Assembly: GCA_032164295.1 (NCBI GenBank)
Contig: JAJHTX010000002.1
Location: forward strand, 2,418,001-2,482,000
DNA: 64,000 nucleotides
Source of the DNA: Inonotus obliquus
Taxonomy: Eukaryota; Basidiomycota; Agaricomycetes; Hymenochaetales; Hymenochaetaceae
Reading direction: 5' to 3'
Both the position numbers and the translations under genes were made by a program. Under the pieces are notes generated by a model. It saw only the letters and a program-made list of their open reading frames with translations, made no database searches and had not been told where the DNA came from. Positions within the stretch are counted from its first letter, which is position 1. Every line of letters begins with the position of its first letter. Of this stretch, positions 49,649 through 63,090 are shown in pieces.

Positions 49649-50242
49649 GCGCCGGTTCGCTGTCTCCTTACTCCCCTCTTATCAGGGTGATTCTTTATTC
49701 CCTCGGAATAAGGGTTATCTCTCTACCTTTGATACTTCCTTCACATTTGAATGGTGATAACGGCTCATGACAAGCTCCGGCACCTCTTCTGTTACCCTTT
49801 TTATCTGCATTGCCACTCCACTATGGTTCAACTGCTTTATCCGCACAGTGTCCTTGTAACTGTCATTAACTCGCAATTCTAACTGTTCCATTCACTTACT
49901 CAGCTAGGCTCATATTATAGATAACACCCCTTTCCCCTTCGCTTCGGAACGTAGCTCACCGCATATAATTGACCTTCAATGCTCTACTTAAAGCACAATA
50001 TCATGCGAGTTTCAGGTAGAAGCTGTGTTTATACAGTATGTAGTTAACTTGGATTGCAAATATATCATATGCATGCATGTATGAATCCAGCGCGGTGTAT
50101 TTTCACCATCCTGTACACCATGTATAAATAATATACGTCGCTGTTATCAAGAATTGCTGGACATATTCCTTTCCATGGATTGACCCTGAGTGCAATCCTG
50201 GACTCACAGCAAAGTCGAGAAGTTTATGACATGCTTCAGACC
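49649..50242. other. Convergent intergenic spacer
   Basis: 594 bases between the 3' ends of the Kar5-like and DUF3445 genes. No gene. AT-rich. Confidence 0.45.
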
Positions 50243-52165
50243 TCAAACGTTAGAATCTGACTTTCCCCCCAGCTTGCCTCCAGTCTCAGACTCAGCAAGG
50301 ATGGCAAGTTCGGACTCGGTAGGGTTGACTAGCGAAGTTTGTGTATTCGGATAAATTTGACCTGCGGATATGTTGATGAGATCGCGGAACTTGGACACGT
50401 CTTCGTCACCACTGTTCGAATGGTTGTAAACGTAAGAACGACTCGCAGTGAGTAATATGAAATAGCAATTCGAGAAGATAAAGAAATGATAAGGGCGACG
50501 TACCGAATGAGTCCTTTTTCTATCTGCTGCCTTGTCAGCTCGTGTAGATAGGGTAGCGTTCTTTCCTGATAGACCGGCGCTAGTTTATACTATCAAAACC
50601 AGTGATGTGGATAATTGTGTCAGCTTAACTGGATAATAGACTCAATGTGAGATATCACGAAGTAACGTACATCCATGAGTTTCTTGTCCCCTTCCTCGTG
50701 TAATTTTGCTAGAAGCGCTGGAACGAGAGGGCTATCCGCCAGGTCTTCTAAACGTTTCATGATTGGATGTCTGTAATCGATAAGATAATTGTCAAGATGT
50801 CTTCGCGAAGGTAACGAAAGGTAACGACGAAGAAGATAATCGCGTGTGTACTTACACTCCAAATATGATCCCTTTCGTTCTGGGCAGCTTGCGGAAGGTC
50901 TGATGGTCAACGCGGAAAAACAGATCCTTCGGATGTAGTCTATCTGATAGTTTCCCGTCACCATCTAGTTTCGCCATGTTATCTGCCAACCAGATTAGTT
51001 TGCCGTTTTATCGTATGAGCGAAGCAGGAAACGAGAATGCGGAAGGAGTGGAAGAAATGTTGTCGGACTGTAAGTACTTACGGAAGAACAAATCACGGTC
51101 ATCCACTATCTCCCAACTCGTACGCTCAAACGGCTCGTCGGGACGAAACTTCTTAAGTGTCCGCTCGACACTCAGGAGTATTTTTTCGTTGAAATAGGGT
51201 ACTGAAGCGTGTACTATCTCGAGTCGTTTGTTGATCTTTTTCGAAAGGAGGTAGAAACCTATTCATTGGGGTTTTTAGAAATGAACTAGGGAAGCGACAC
51301 GAGTATCGTACCGGGAAACGCGACAAGTCCGCCCGTGAAATATACATGACCGTCCTCGCGTTCGTGCCCCATTAGAAAGTCGTCCTCGACTAGTCTTGAA
51401 CACACTTTCAAAGCGTCCACGCCCTGGAGACCTTCAACATTCTCCGCTATAAACCGCTCGTTGGTTACTTTGTTCCATATCCCTCCAACTAATCTGGTGG
51501 CCTTAAATCGATGCAGGGTTGTAGTTTTCTGAGGCAGGGCCTCAAATAGTGTAGGATAGCGTTTTGGGAGGTAGTCGATGAGGATCTCGAGCAATTCGCC
51601 ACAAGCTGCATCATTCTCGGGTAAAGAATCGACAACATGTTTGCCTATTGCAATGAACATGCGTGTACAGTGTTAACTGCATGGATACCATGTTGTAGAG
51701 AACAAAAAGTACCTTGTTCATGAATAACCCTCGTCTTCTGCTCAATATACCATTTCAGGTCTTTGTCGATCTCGATCCAGTCATTGACGTGCATCGGCTG
51801 GTGCGACATAGTCTTGAACAAACACTCGCGCATTAGCACCCATCGAAACCGAGACCAAACTGTGAACAATGGCATACCTGGAAATATGGCCATCTTACTG
51901 TCTTGTTGACGTATAGATGATTCCGGGTCGTCGCCGTTTCCTATAATCAAAGTCTGGTTTTAACTCGAACTCAAGCAAATAGGGGAAGACGGACGAGATG
52001 GAAGTCATACAGTGGATCGGGATCGGGTAGGCCGCCCGTGAACGCCAGCTGGTCCTCTTTCGGACCCCGCCTCCGTTTTGACAGCGAGTGCCAGGTGATC
52101 AAGGCAGCGCAGGCACATACCAAGGCATCGAATGCGAAAGATGAGGACAGAGAGAACGTAGCCAT
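50243..52165 (-). CDS. DUF3445 heme-dependent oxidative N-demethylase-like protein
   Basis: The family (HODM alpha/DUF3445) includes bacterial and fungal heme enzymes that oxidatively remove methyl groups from methylamines. Start MATFSLSSSFAFDALVCACAALITW is a likely N-terminal membrane anchor (about residues 8-26). Then IEIDKDLKWYIEQKTRVI (family N-terminal signature), ACGELLEILIDYLPKRYPTLFEAL, VCSRLVEDDFLMGHEREDGHVYFTGGLVAFPG, FYLLSKKINKRLEIVHASVPYFNEKILLSVERTLKKFRPDEPFERTSWEIVDDRDLFF, LHPKDLFFRVDHQTFRKLPRTKGIIFGV, HPIMKRLEDLADSPLVPALL and a C-terminal Ser/Thr/Gly tail ending GGKSDSNV. Substrate in fungi is unknown. Heme-ligand residues cannot be assigned by eye. Confidence 0.82.
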
Positions 52166-52705
52166 CGTTGAACAAAGCAGACAATCTCAGCGAGAATGGA
52201 TGGAGATAGGTTCAGACGGAGGTATTAGAAGAGCACCGATAGTCTGATAGCTAGATATGTTGGAGCATGAAGTATTATTACATGTAATAACACTGCACGA
52301 ACAAAAACACTTCCCATGCTTCTTTACATCCTATCATGCGACCGGAACGACCTTGGCGGTGATCCGAGTTGGTATTCTTGTTCGCCGTACAATTCAACAT
52401 GCCATTGACGGAAGGTCGTGGGTCAATGAGATGAGCGAAACCACGCCGGTCTATTGATGGGAAAAAGTTATGTAATCGAAGTTCATCCTATATCCTCGCT
52501 CTGCACTGATCGGACCTTCTTTAGACCGTCGAAGTGCAGATAGAGGGACCGCGCTCTCTCAGTCCGGACATGTGATGTGAATGGCGGAACGGAATGGAAG
52601 AACAGAGCTCAATCCATTGCTTATCGACGGGTACTATAAGTTTAGGGAGTGCCCCGACCTGCGTCCATCCAGTTTTTCACCGTCTAGTACCTCCTACCTG
52701 GATCT
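52166..52705. promoter_or_regulatory. Divergent promoter region, DUF3445 and permease C
   Basis: 540 bases between divergent start codons. No gene; short frames only. Confidence 0.4.
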
Positions 52706-55659
52706 ATGTCCGAATCCGACTCATCGTCGCGCTACAATGGACGCAAAGGGGGAAATATCCAGGAGAACAGATACGAAAGCGCCTTATCCAGGATCGATGA
52801 GGAAGACTTTCGGTTGAAGCAACTTGGTATCCGTCGTGAGCTGCGAAGAGAGTTTACCAATTTATCAACCATATCTTTTGCTTTGGGTATTCTGGGGTAG
52901 GGGCTATACGCGACCGGTCTTCGATAAGAGTGCTGCACTGAATCAATGTTGTGCTTAGGTGCTCGGCAAGTATTGCCTCCACACTAAACACTCCGCTGTT
53001 GCTTGGTGGTCCAGCTACGGCAGTGAGTAACCGTTAAAACAAAGCAAAAGTTGCATTTGTGACAGAATACAATCTTTCGGTAGGTATGGGCTTGGTTCCT
53101 CGGTTCATTCGGATGTATGGCCATCGCTGCATCGGTTGCCGGTGAGTTCCTTCCAACCCTTCGATTCGCGGTTGGAAAGCTTTGGATTGATGCATTCAAC
53201 ATTGCCACAACAGAACTCGTTTCTGCATATCCAACCTCTGGCGGAATATACACTAGCACGGCTTTTGTCATTCCAGAGCGATACAGAGCGAGTGTCACGT
53301 TTGTCACTGGGTGGTACGTACAGTACTCTTTCTGTCATATCTCTCTATTTCTGATTGCACCTTTGAACCCAAGGATGACACTCATCGGTCAGCTCGCAAC
53401 TCCCGCATCAGTCACTTTCGCCCTGTATGTATCGAACGGCACTTCTATCCTGTGTTACGTCGAAGCTGAATCAACCAAAGTTCGCAAATGATCTTCGCTG
53501 CGGTCACCATTAGTTCTGATGGGACATTTGTGGCATCGACAGGCCAAGTCCTCGGATTGTATGTTGGTGTTACTGTTGCCCTTGGCATCCTCAACAGTCT
53601 GCCGACAAGGTGGCTACATCGCATCACCCAGTTTTATGGCAAGCACATAGAACTCACTTGTGGTTACATTTCTACTTTGCTGATTAGTTATACATATCCA
53701 CTTCAGTTTTCTTCAACGTTCTCTCTACGATTGCGATAATAATCGCAGTACCAGTTGCAGGTTCCAAATCTGCCGAGGGGCTCGCAAGTCATGGCTTTGT
53801 CTGGACCGAGGTAAAATGTGTCAAATTCCCTGACACCCGATTATAATGACACATTCTAGATCATTGACGGGTCAGGATGGAACAACAGAGGATTCGTATT
53901 TTTACTTGGTTTGCTCTGTGTCCAATGGGTCATGGTAGGTGTATCTCGAAGTTTACATAATTCATCATCTCATATCCGGTAACTCGAAAGACAGACTATG
54001 ATGGTGCAGCCCGTGAGTTCACTTGTCTTGGTCTTATTCATAATTCAGGAGTATTTGGATGATTTCTGATAAGTCACATTTATGTAGATCTATCGGAGGA
54101 AGTGAAGAATGCTGCGGTTGCCGCACCTGTGGCCATCGTTACCGCCGGTAAGTTCTTCTATAAGTTTTCTGCACTTTAGCTGACGTTAATCACATAATTG
54201 GATTAGTATCAGTGACATCCGTGCTAGGCTTCTTCACCATAGTTTCCATCTGCTACGGAATCCAAAACTTCAGCGAATTGCCGGGACCAACGGGTTTAGT
54301 GTTCTCCCAGGTGTGCCGGTTTGCCCTTTGTTCATCTGGTCGTCGATTTAAACACCTACTAACCAACTTGCGCTATGTTCTTGCAAAGATACTGTGGGAT
54401 AACCTAGGCAAACGTGGCGCGCTAGGGCTGTGGTCGTTCGTCATCATCGTGCAGACTATGACAGCCGCGACCTGTCAGCTTGCATGCATACGGAGTGCGT
54501 AGTTTCACGCCTCTGTCCCTATTCTGGAGATGCTTATAATGTCTATTTCTTCCTGACTTTCACCAAAGGCGTATACGCAATTTCTCGCGATGTGGGTTCC
54601 CCTGATTTCTAGAGGGTGCACCGCCGTCTCATGCAAGACCTTGTCAGAATGCCCTCCCAGATAATAAGTTCTTCTCAAAAATTTCGAGGTTGACTGGAAC
54701 TCCCGTGAATGCAGTTGTCTTAACCGTCCTGGTTGCGACGATATTCGGGCTGTTGGACCTAGCTTCTGTCGTTGCGGTAAGCCTGTTTACAATGAGTGTG
54801 CTTGAACATGTTGCTAATAAAATCCGGGACGTGAAATCGATAGGTCAATGCCGTCTTCAGGTGGGACGCACTGACAAATCATTTTCTAAGAAAGTGTCTG
54901 AGCATTGTGTAAAATGGGCATTAGCATAACGGCGGTAGCACTCGATCTATCGTACATGGTTCGCTACAAGTTCTTGTTCTCTCCCTCTTGGAAATAGATG
55001 ATCATTCTCCTTTGCCATTCAGATCCCGATAATTGCAAAACTGTGTTTGTGGCTCCAAGAGAACCCTTCTGTATCTTTCGAACCTGGGCCTTTCTACATG
55101 GGGAAATTCGGATATTTCGTTAATTTATATGCAGTTATTTGGTGGGTTTGATTTGATGCATTCCGCTGTGCATGTATCACACGATTTAACGAGCGTTTCC
55201 GCCTCGAAAATGACCCCAAATAGGACTTTACTCGAGACAGGGTATAATTCTCGCGATTTACTCTCGAGAGTAGAAGGACTAACACTCGTTGACTGTATAG
55301 TGTCCTGATCATGCCCCAAGTAAGACCGGTCACTGCACAAACGATGAATTATGCTGGACCGATTATGGGCTTCGTGTGCGGTCTATCATGGCTTTGGTAC
55401 ATGGTTTACTGGGTAAGTTATTCCCCCTTCCGCTTGAACGTGCTCTGTTAGTTACTTTGATTATGGTATTTTCTGACAGCATCGGTATTATCTGGGTCCT
55501 GAGAGGCAAGTTGATTCGGCTACAGCAGAACTTAAAGAGACGAGTGGTTCGGTTGAGGAGGGAAGGAAGCAGATGGAGGACCTCGAATTGAACAGCGGGA
55601 AGCAGAGATCACCCGACGGGGTAGTCGTGAGAGAAGAAGTGACAGACGACTCTGATTGA
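52706..55659 (+). CDS. UGA4/BAT1-type (GABA/choline-like) amino-acid permease, copy C
   Basis: An APC-superfamily transporter. Start MSESDSSSRYNGRK; then EEDFRLKQLGIRRELRREFTNLSTISFALGILG (TM1 onset), ASIASTLNTPLLLGGPAT, WAWFLGSFGCMAIAASVAELVSAYPTSGGIYTSTAFV (family-typical), RASVTFVTGW, GLYVGVTVALGILNSLPTRWLHRITQFYVF, GSGWNNRGFVFLLGLLCVQWVM, DGAAHLSEEVKNAAVAAPVAI, CYGIQNFSELPGPTGLVF, LPDNKFFSKISRLTGTPVNAVVLTVLVATIFGLL, SYMIPIIAK, MPQVRPVTAQTMNYAGPIMG and the charged tail ending EEVTDDSD. Frame jumps are explained by clean GT..AG introns, about fourteen in all. Tandem paralogue of copy D. Confidence 0.88.
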
Positions 55660-56081
55660 TAATTCTCTAACGATGAGATGTCTCTTCCTAACTTGAAGGC
55701 CTCTTATAGAAACTTGTACATCACGTGCGAATATGTATATTCGGCAATATCCGTTTTGTGGCAGCGTGACTTCTTCAATGCACTACAATGCTACCCAGAG
55801 GATGACCTACCCCGAGCAAAATATTTACTGAACAGATGGTTCTTGATATTGGAAGGGGTTGGAAAACTCAATTCCTTGTGGCATGCGTTCCACCGATCAC
55901 TATTTCTGGCCATTTCTGGGAGCTCCTTACCCGCGCTCAGCGGGCATACGACGGGAATAGAGACTTTAGCAGATTGCATGGGAACAAGAAGCCTGATTTA
56001 TGTCTCCTTATCTTCTGTACTGCATAAAAGCATCGCCGTCATTCTGAGGATATCGGCACATCGTTCTCCTCGAATACGTCC
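55660..56081. other. Spacer between tandem permeases with one CACGTG
   Basis: A CACGTG at 55722-55727 lies about 355 bases before the copy D start. An open frame through the spacer is not similar to anything I recognise. Confidence 0.4.
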
Positions 56082-58708
56082 ATGTCCCGGGAGAAAGAGG
56101 CAAAGGGAGTCAGTGGAACAGTCCATGTCGAGGTCCGTGAAGATGATCCGTTGGAAGAGGATAGAAGGCTTCTGCAACTAGGAATCCGTCGCGAATTAAG
56201 GAAGGAATTCTCGAACTTCAGTACGATAAGCTTTGCTATCGGGATAATGGGGTATGTATTATCTCTCACCGTTGTGTGTTAAATGGTCACTTACGGATGT
56301 GTCATTGAGAATCTCTGCCACAATAGCATCTACGCTCAATACTCCTATCGTACTGGGAGGACCAGCGGTTGCTATATGGTCGTGGGTTCTAGGCTCGTTT
56401 GGATGTGTTGCAATCGCTATATCTGTTGCAGGTATGCGCCCCGGAAACTTTGCACCGAGTTCTATATTTACTCACTGTTAAGAGCTTGCATCGGCGTACC
56501 CAACTGCCGGAGGCTTGTATACAAGTACAGGCTTCGTTGTGCCACCTAAGTACCGCTCCAGCGTCACCTTCGTCAATGCTTGGTACGGGAACCAAATTGT
56601 TCCAGATTTACTGAAAACCTTTCGTTGACCCCATATTCTCAGGTTGACCATGATTGGTCAATTTTCTGGTTCTGCCGCGGTTATGTTTGCACTGTGAGCT
56701 TTCTCACCTACTTCCCCCTGATAGGAATTTAATATCATCAGGTCGGAAATGATCTTTGCAGCTGCGACCATTGGAACCGATGGGGCGTTCACAGCTACAA
56801 TTGGGCAGACCTTGGGAGTATTCATCGCTGGGAACGTCGCTTTCGGGATAATAAATTCTATGCCGTCAAGATTTGTTCATCGTATTTCGTATATTTATGG
56901 TGAGCCAGCTTTGTCACGGCATGGCATACCGATGTGCTTACGATTAAGTAGCGTACTTCAATATCATCACGACTCTAGTCATTACCATCGCGGTACCGAT
57001 AGCGGGAAGAGGACATTTGTCTCGCTCAGACACTGTTTGGACTGGAGTGCGCCATTGTCGCGTTCCCTTTCCTTTGTATGTCATGCTGATGTCAAGTTTC
57101 AGATAATCGATAACTCCGGTTGGAATAACAAGGGATTCGTGTTCCTTCTTGGCTTATTCTGCGTTCAGTTCGTCATGGTGAGTTCCAGCCTACTAGCGAC
57201 GAGACGTTATCCTCAGATGCTGTATTTTAGACTGATTACGATGCTGTGGCTCGTAAGTTAGTTTATCACCATTCGTATTCTCGATGGATCGAGCTGAAAG
57301 GACGAACTAAGACATGTCAGAGGAAGTTAGAAATGCTGCATTCGCTACGCCTGTGGCCATTGTGATTGGAGGTACGCAATAAGGCTTCATTCGTCTTCAG
57401 GCGTATCAAACAGTGACACTCACGCAACGCTCAGTCGTTGTGACCGCGATCCTTGGGCTCTCCCTCATAGTGTCGCTGTGCTATGGGATACGTGATTTGA
57501 ACAACCTACCGGGTCCTACTGGGCTCGTTATTGCGCAAGTGAGGATACAACTTATCACAAACCGTAATTCTCACAAACACGTCCGATAGATTATCTGGGA
57601 TAATTTGGGTAAAGAGGGAGCTCTTGTCCTGTGGACTCTTGTCATCATCAATCAAGCGATGGTCTGCTTAGCTGGTCAGCTTGCTTGTATCCGAAGTGAG
57701 TCTGCATTACTTTCGGGTAGGTAATTGTTGACACTCTGAATAGGTGTATATGCGATCTCTAGAGATGTGCGTTTACTTATTTTATTCCCGCCTCGGATAA
57801 TAGCCTATTTTCCTTAGAATGTCCTTCCCGACCGGCGCATATTCTGCAAAGTATGGTCGAGGACTAGGACGCCGGTGCTTGCCGCAGCTCTAACCGTTAG
57901 CATCGTCTCATTACTCGGACTTCTTTCCCTTGCGTCTCTCATCGCAGTGAGTCTTAAACCGGATTTCATCATGCGCGTGCATTTCAGACTCTTCGATTAT
58001 CAGGTAAACGCAATATTCAGGTAAATTCACGTTCTGGGTGATTGATGTATGTAAGATTTACCGCGATGGATGAACAGTGTCACTGCGCTCGCGTTAGACA
58101 TTTCTTACATCGTAAGTGGCAATACATCTGTCGTTTAATGATATGATCTCTTCGGCTCAGTGCCCTGTACATAGATTCCGGTTATCGCGAAAGTCTACAT
58201 ATCTCTCCAGAGTGAACCAAAGCTGCATTTCACTCCCGGTCCCTTTTATACGGGAAAGTGGAGTATGGCGATCAATTTCTACGCTATAGTCTGGTGCGTC
58301 TGCCCTTTGTTTCTTGCAGGTAACACATGTAAATAATCTTATGACTGCAGGACAATTATAGAAACGGGGTAAGACATGAAATCCAGCAACTCGACTCAAA
58401 GCTGATAGTCGGCACAGCATACTGAGTATGCCTCAGGTATTGCCCGTTACCGGAGCAACAATGAATTACACTGGTCCTATTTTGGTTTGCGTGAGCGCTT
58501 TGTCCTGGATTTGGTACAAAGTCTATTGGGTATGTGATGTATCTGGCCCCTTAAACGATATCCTCCTGGATAACAATCACCTACATCGCAATAGTATCGT
58601 TATTACTCTGCGCCTACTTCAGACGCTCCCTTCGCATGTACGAACGCACCATTGACTCCAACATTGGATGACAAGAATCGGAAGTCCGCAAGCGAAGAGG
58701 GTCACTAG
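56082..58708 (+). CDS. UGA4/BAT1-type amino-acid permease, copy D
   Basis: Duplicate of copy C in the same orientation. MSREKEAKGVSGTVHVEV, EEDRRLLQLGIRRELRKEFSNFSTISFAIGIMG, ASIASTLNTPIVLGGPAVAIWSWVLGSFGCVAIAISVAELASAYPTAGGLYTSTGFVVPPKYRSSVTFVNAW, LTMIGQFSGSAAVMFALSEMIFAAATIGTDGAFTATIGQTLG, NSMPSRFVHRISYIYVYFNIITTLVITIAVPIAG, NNKGFVFLLGLFCVQFVM, LNNLPGPTGLVIAQ, IIWDNLGKEGALVLW, LDISYIIPVIAKVYISLQ, MPQVLPVTGATMNYTGPILVC. The last exon most likely uses the acceptor at AATAG near 58596, giving W-YRYYSAPTSDAP and a tail ending ASEEGH, parallel to W-HRYYLGPER in copy C. Many short introns. Substrate is unknown beyond the family range. Confidence 0.86.
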
Positions 58709-59410
58709 GTCGAGTAGACAGTCAACCGAACTACGAAATGGAAAGGCAGCAGCAATGCTGGACCCGAATGCTATAAATTCGTCATGTGTTTGATACACAG
58801 AGACTGAATGTTCGTGTATACGAAGACGACGGGAGCGCCACCGGACAGTTCCGGGGCGAATCTGGTCAGAGAAAAGAACGAGGAGGGCGCCCGTAAAGCA
58901 CATGAGCGCGAAGAGCAAGTGGTGCCTGATAAGGAAGCGAGTGAAGGACGAGAACGACACGAACGAAACAAGAGTAATGAGGGAAACGGATTGTCAGAGA
59001 TTAGTGGAACAAGCTTGAAGATACAGAAGGGAGCAAAAACACTGTAAACGGAAGGAATAGAACATTAAAAGGAACAACAAGCGGAAGGAGGTGCGATGGA
59101 GAACGGGGTCAGGCACGAAAAACATGTGCGAACAAGATCGTATGTGCAAAGGATTAACTTAAGTAAAAGACCAAGGGAAAAGAAGAGTGAACAAGAAAAC
59201 CAGACAATGAACAAAGACGAGATACGAGAAGATAAAACGTATGATACCACAGTCACAGCGTGTCTGCGGATATTTCGGATCTAGCACCGAGCGGAGTCAG
59301 TGCTATTGGCAATCGTGCCAAAGGAAATTCGCTGTGGTCTCCCACATCTGTTCAAAAACCAAACAGGGAATGTCTCATTCAACGGTAACAATCGGTCGTT
59401 ATTGCTCGTG
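58709..59410. other. Intergenic with strong purine bias on the plus strand
   Basis: The stretch 58850-59240 is markedly A/G-rich on the plus strand, giving open frames full of Glu, Lys and Arg that look like composition artefacts. It is probably the 3' flank of the LARP gene, which is transcribed from the other strand. Confidence 0.45.
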
Positions 59411-62400
59411 CTAGGTAGCACCGGTAAACGGACGGCTCTCTTCGCCTCCTAGAATGAAGACCACATCGTCTTCTTCGTTCTCCTCAGTCTCCTTCTCCAT
59501 GTCTTCAGCACTCGTCGGTCGAACGACACCGGTGTCTTCAACTTCTACTATGCTTCTGGCAGCTCCCGGAAGAACATAGTTTATCCACTGTTGATTTGCT
59601 AGTCTCACATGGTCGCCCCGGACCTCAACAAGTGACGAAATCCCAAGCACCTCCTTGACGATGTGCGGCTCCTGTGTAAATTGTCTAACCCGATTGAAGG
59701 AAGCTATCAAGGTAATAGGAATCCACCCCCGAGAATCCATCTTTAAGATATAGAACGAATTAGCTTCCGGACAATAAAATTACGCGCAAATGAGTGTTTA
59801 CCTGCTGCCTAAGGAAAAGGTCTGAAGCGAGATTCTGGCCACTGAAGTAGTATTCAAGCTGTCCAAGAAGATACAACCGCGTCGGATCTAGCGGGAAGGA
59901 CAAAGCTGTAATTGGTAAGGGTACCGGAGGTGCTTGTGGATGTTGAGGATACTGTGACTGCGGCTGACCGGAAGATGAGGTCTGAGATTGAGGTTGGGAT
60001 TGAGACTGCACAGGCGTGAGTGTTGGGTTAAACTGTCCGTATGGCGACACCATATACTGCGAGGTAGCCGTCGTTGGAGATACAAAGTATCCATTTGGAT
60101 TAGAGACGTCAGGGGACATTTGGGTTTGCTGTTGAAGCGTATTTTGTTGGGGCTGGAATGGGCCGGTGGAAACACTAAGCGATGGTTGATGTCTTTGGAA
60201 GTTGTTGTGTCCTCCACGTCCACCGAAGCCGCCTCTCCCGAAGCCTCTCCCAAAACCATTTTGTCCTCGTCCACGTCGCCCGCCAATAGCTCCCCTGCCC
60301 CCCTCAAAATATACACCTCCATAGCCACCAGTAGTCGAACTTCGCCGTATCCTTCCTGGCGGGTAGTCACGGGGCTCGCGGAAATTATCACGCGAGTCCC
60401 GGTAATTTTCACGTTCAAACCGTTCGTCCCTACGATCAGGCATATATCCTTGCCCAAACCCATATCCAAAATCGCGTACCTCCCACTCATCTCCTCCGGT
60501 CGCGATGCCGGACATATGCATAGCAATGGGACCAGCTGAATGTGGACCAGGGCCTGGGGAAGACAAAGCAAGAGGAGACACGAAGCCAGGATTAAGTGGT
60601 AAGGGGGCAAGAGATGGAACATGACTTGGAAGCGGCTGCACATTGCTTTGAGGACTCTGGGATAGTAACGGCATCGACGGAGCATGTAAGTGAACATGGG
60701 GGACCGTATTGTACCCACCAACTTGAAATGTTGACGATACGCTCGGAGGTGGATAATGCAGCATATGATGCGGTCGTGGTTGCAAAATGTGAGGTTCTGT
60801 CTGCTGCTGGACGGTTCTATTTTGTTCGTACACTTCATTGCCTTGCTCACCACTGTCAGCTGGCATTGGCTCCGAGTCTATATGCACACTTGTTCCAAAT
60901 TGCCATTTCGAGCCTTTATCCGTGAGGTCTATAAATTTGATAGCATCTGCCACATCATCCACCCCATCCTTCCCAGAAGCTGTTCGCTTCATGCGAATCG
61001 CGGTAGATCCGTCAAATCCGACGGCAAACGCGGGGTGTAATTTTTTATCTTCCTTATGGCCACCACTGACAGACGCAGCCAACGGGGCCACTGGTGCAGG
61101 AGATGGGCTCTTCAAGCCCCCCGGTTGGCCGACGCTGCCAAACACCATTTCCGTTACGCCTTCCACAACCTCACCTATGCTCTGACGTGGAGCGGATGCA
61201 CTGAGCAGAGGACTTACGGCAACCGGAGCTATTGTCCGATAACCAGAGAGCGGTCCACTTTCCTCGGGCGGAGGAGGTCGCGTCACTGTCGACGCGGGCG
61301 GTAAAATGGGCGATAGCTGCGACGAAGTAGACTCGGTTTGCTGCGTGCTTTCCAGCCGCATGTGCTGCGCTTCGGGTAGCTGATCAGGCATGGGCGCTGG
61401 GTAGTACGGATAGGGGACAGGCTGATACATGTAAGGGAAGGGCGCCTGGCCAGGATGAAACTGATGAGGGAGGCCGTATGTATATGTAACATAGTTTTGC
61501 TGCTGCAATGCCGCTCCGCCACTTCCAGGGCTTGGTGCTGAGGGAGGGGCAGCAAACCCAGCACTAGTGGGAATGGGTCCGTATACAAAGCCCTGAGGTC
61601 CTGAATTGAGTAGAGGTGGGTAGTAAACGGGAGAGTGAGAGTAGGGAGTTTGGGGCTGCGAAAGCGGAGCAGAAGGAGACTGGAGACCAGGATTATTTTG
61701 ATAAGGGCGCTGTGCAGACACAGATGGTATGCCCTGATCCACCGGAGGTTGCAACGACGAAGCTTGCTCCTCGTCGGCAGACACACCATTCGTCAGTTTC
61801 TTGGGAGCCGCACTCAGACTCTTATTGACTTTTGCAGAGATAACGGGACCTAGAGGTGGTTCCTCAGGTAGTCTCCTCCCACGCATCGCAATACGCGGGC
61901 TTGAATGGACAGAAGTTGTCCGTGAGTGAGTTGCTGATCCTGCGGCTGACTGGATCGAGGAGGTCTCGCAAGCCTTCGGCGCAGCACCTGAGCCATTGCT
62001 CATTCCCGCCAAGAAACCCTGGTTCTGAGTTCGATACAAGCCCTGGTTCTGATTATGACTAGAACGAGCTTGAGACTGGTGCCGCGAACGAGATTTCGTT
62101 GTGTTATTGCGATGATGCTGCGACTGAGCGCGAGAATTAGCCCCCGACTGAGAACCGTGTCCATCGTGCGGTGTTTGCAAGGGAGCTTGTAGATCACTCA
62201 TCGGAACCCATTTTGGCTTTTCTGCTAATCGAAAAGATATGAGCGCGTGCTGGTTCATAAACACCAGGTAGAATTAATAGAACGGGAGAAGTGAGATAGG
62301 TAATGAGTAACATAGCCAGAGGTAGGTGCGATGAGATCGATAATGCGGAGAAGGAACTGAACATAGCCAAAGAGGGACATAAGAAGAAAAGCCACTTGTT

Positions 62401-63090
62401 CTCACCTTTCTTCGACGGACCATCCCTTCTGTCTGTCTCAGCAATAGAGCCCGCAGCCGATGTTGATGAAGAAGGAACACCTTTCCCCATCTCCGGCCAA
62501 CTCTCAGCATCGTCCAGGCTGGGTGGTGTACGAGATGCTGATGAAGCATTCGCACGACCTGGAGCACGGCCATGAGGCGGAATGCGAACCACAAAAGGGT
62601 CGTGGTCTCCACTCGATGCATTCTCTTGTGACGAAGACATACTTACGCCATTCACTGACGCCCGACTCGACACAGTAGACGACTGCTGAGAAACGGTTTC
62701 AGTCTGGACAGAAGCGCTTGCGTGTACCTGGGTTTGTTGCTGTTGCTGTTGCACAGCTGCACGCGCCATCTGCTCTTTCCGTGCCGTCCATACATTTGTT
62801 GGAGGTTTGGAGGGACTTTTAGGTATCGGAGGAAAGGCCTGCTGCTCTTCGATGCTTGTTTGGGAGGAAGACGGAGGCGGTGAGCCAGGAAGCGTAGGGG
62901 CAGCAGATGAGTTGGGAGTTAAGATTCTGCTCGATGACGCTGGTGAAGTTGACTCTTCTCCCGAGCGCGTCTTTCCATTATGTCCCGAAGTACGCGTACG
63001 AGACGCAGTGCCTGCTCGACGAGCGTGATCAGCATAAGATAAAAGAGGCGGCTTCGCAGCAGATAGATTCGATGACGACGGTGCTGCCAT
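59411..63090 (-). CDS. La-motif RNA-binding protein, LARP1/Sro9-like
   Basis: Three exons, 62406-63090, 59802-62221 and 59411-59740, join in frame to 1144 residues. Long low-complexity regions are rich in Ser, Pro and Gln (run QQQQQQ near residue 118) and contain an RG/RGG segment (GGRGAIGGRRGRGQNGFGRG, about residues 850-880). The C-terminal HTH La motif reads LDPTRLYLLGQLEYYFSGQNLASDLFLRQQ, then MDSRGWIPITLIASFNRVRQFT and VRLANQQWINY. La at the C-terminus resembles yeast Sro9/Slf1 more than animal LARP1, whose La is central. A role in mRNA binding, translation or stability is expected. The 5' end lies under a divergent promoter region with CACGTG. Confidence 0.92.

Noticed and set aside
55678..56181. 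167-codon frame between the two UGA4-type permeases
   Set aside because: It runs into the first exon of copy D in another frame and has no similarity.
58808..59284. Glu/Lys/Arg-rich plus-strand frames
   Set aside because: They are explained by the purine bias of this stretch; no start context or homology.
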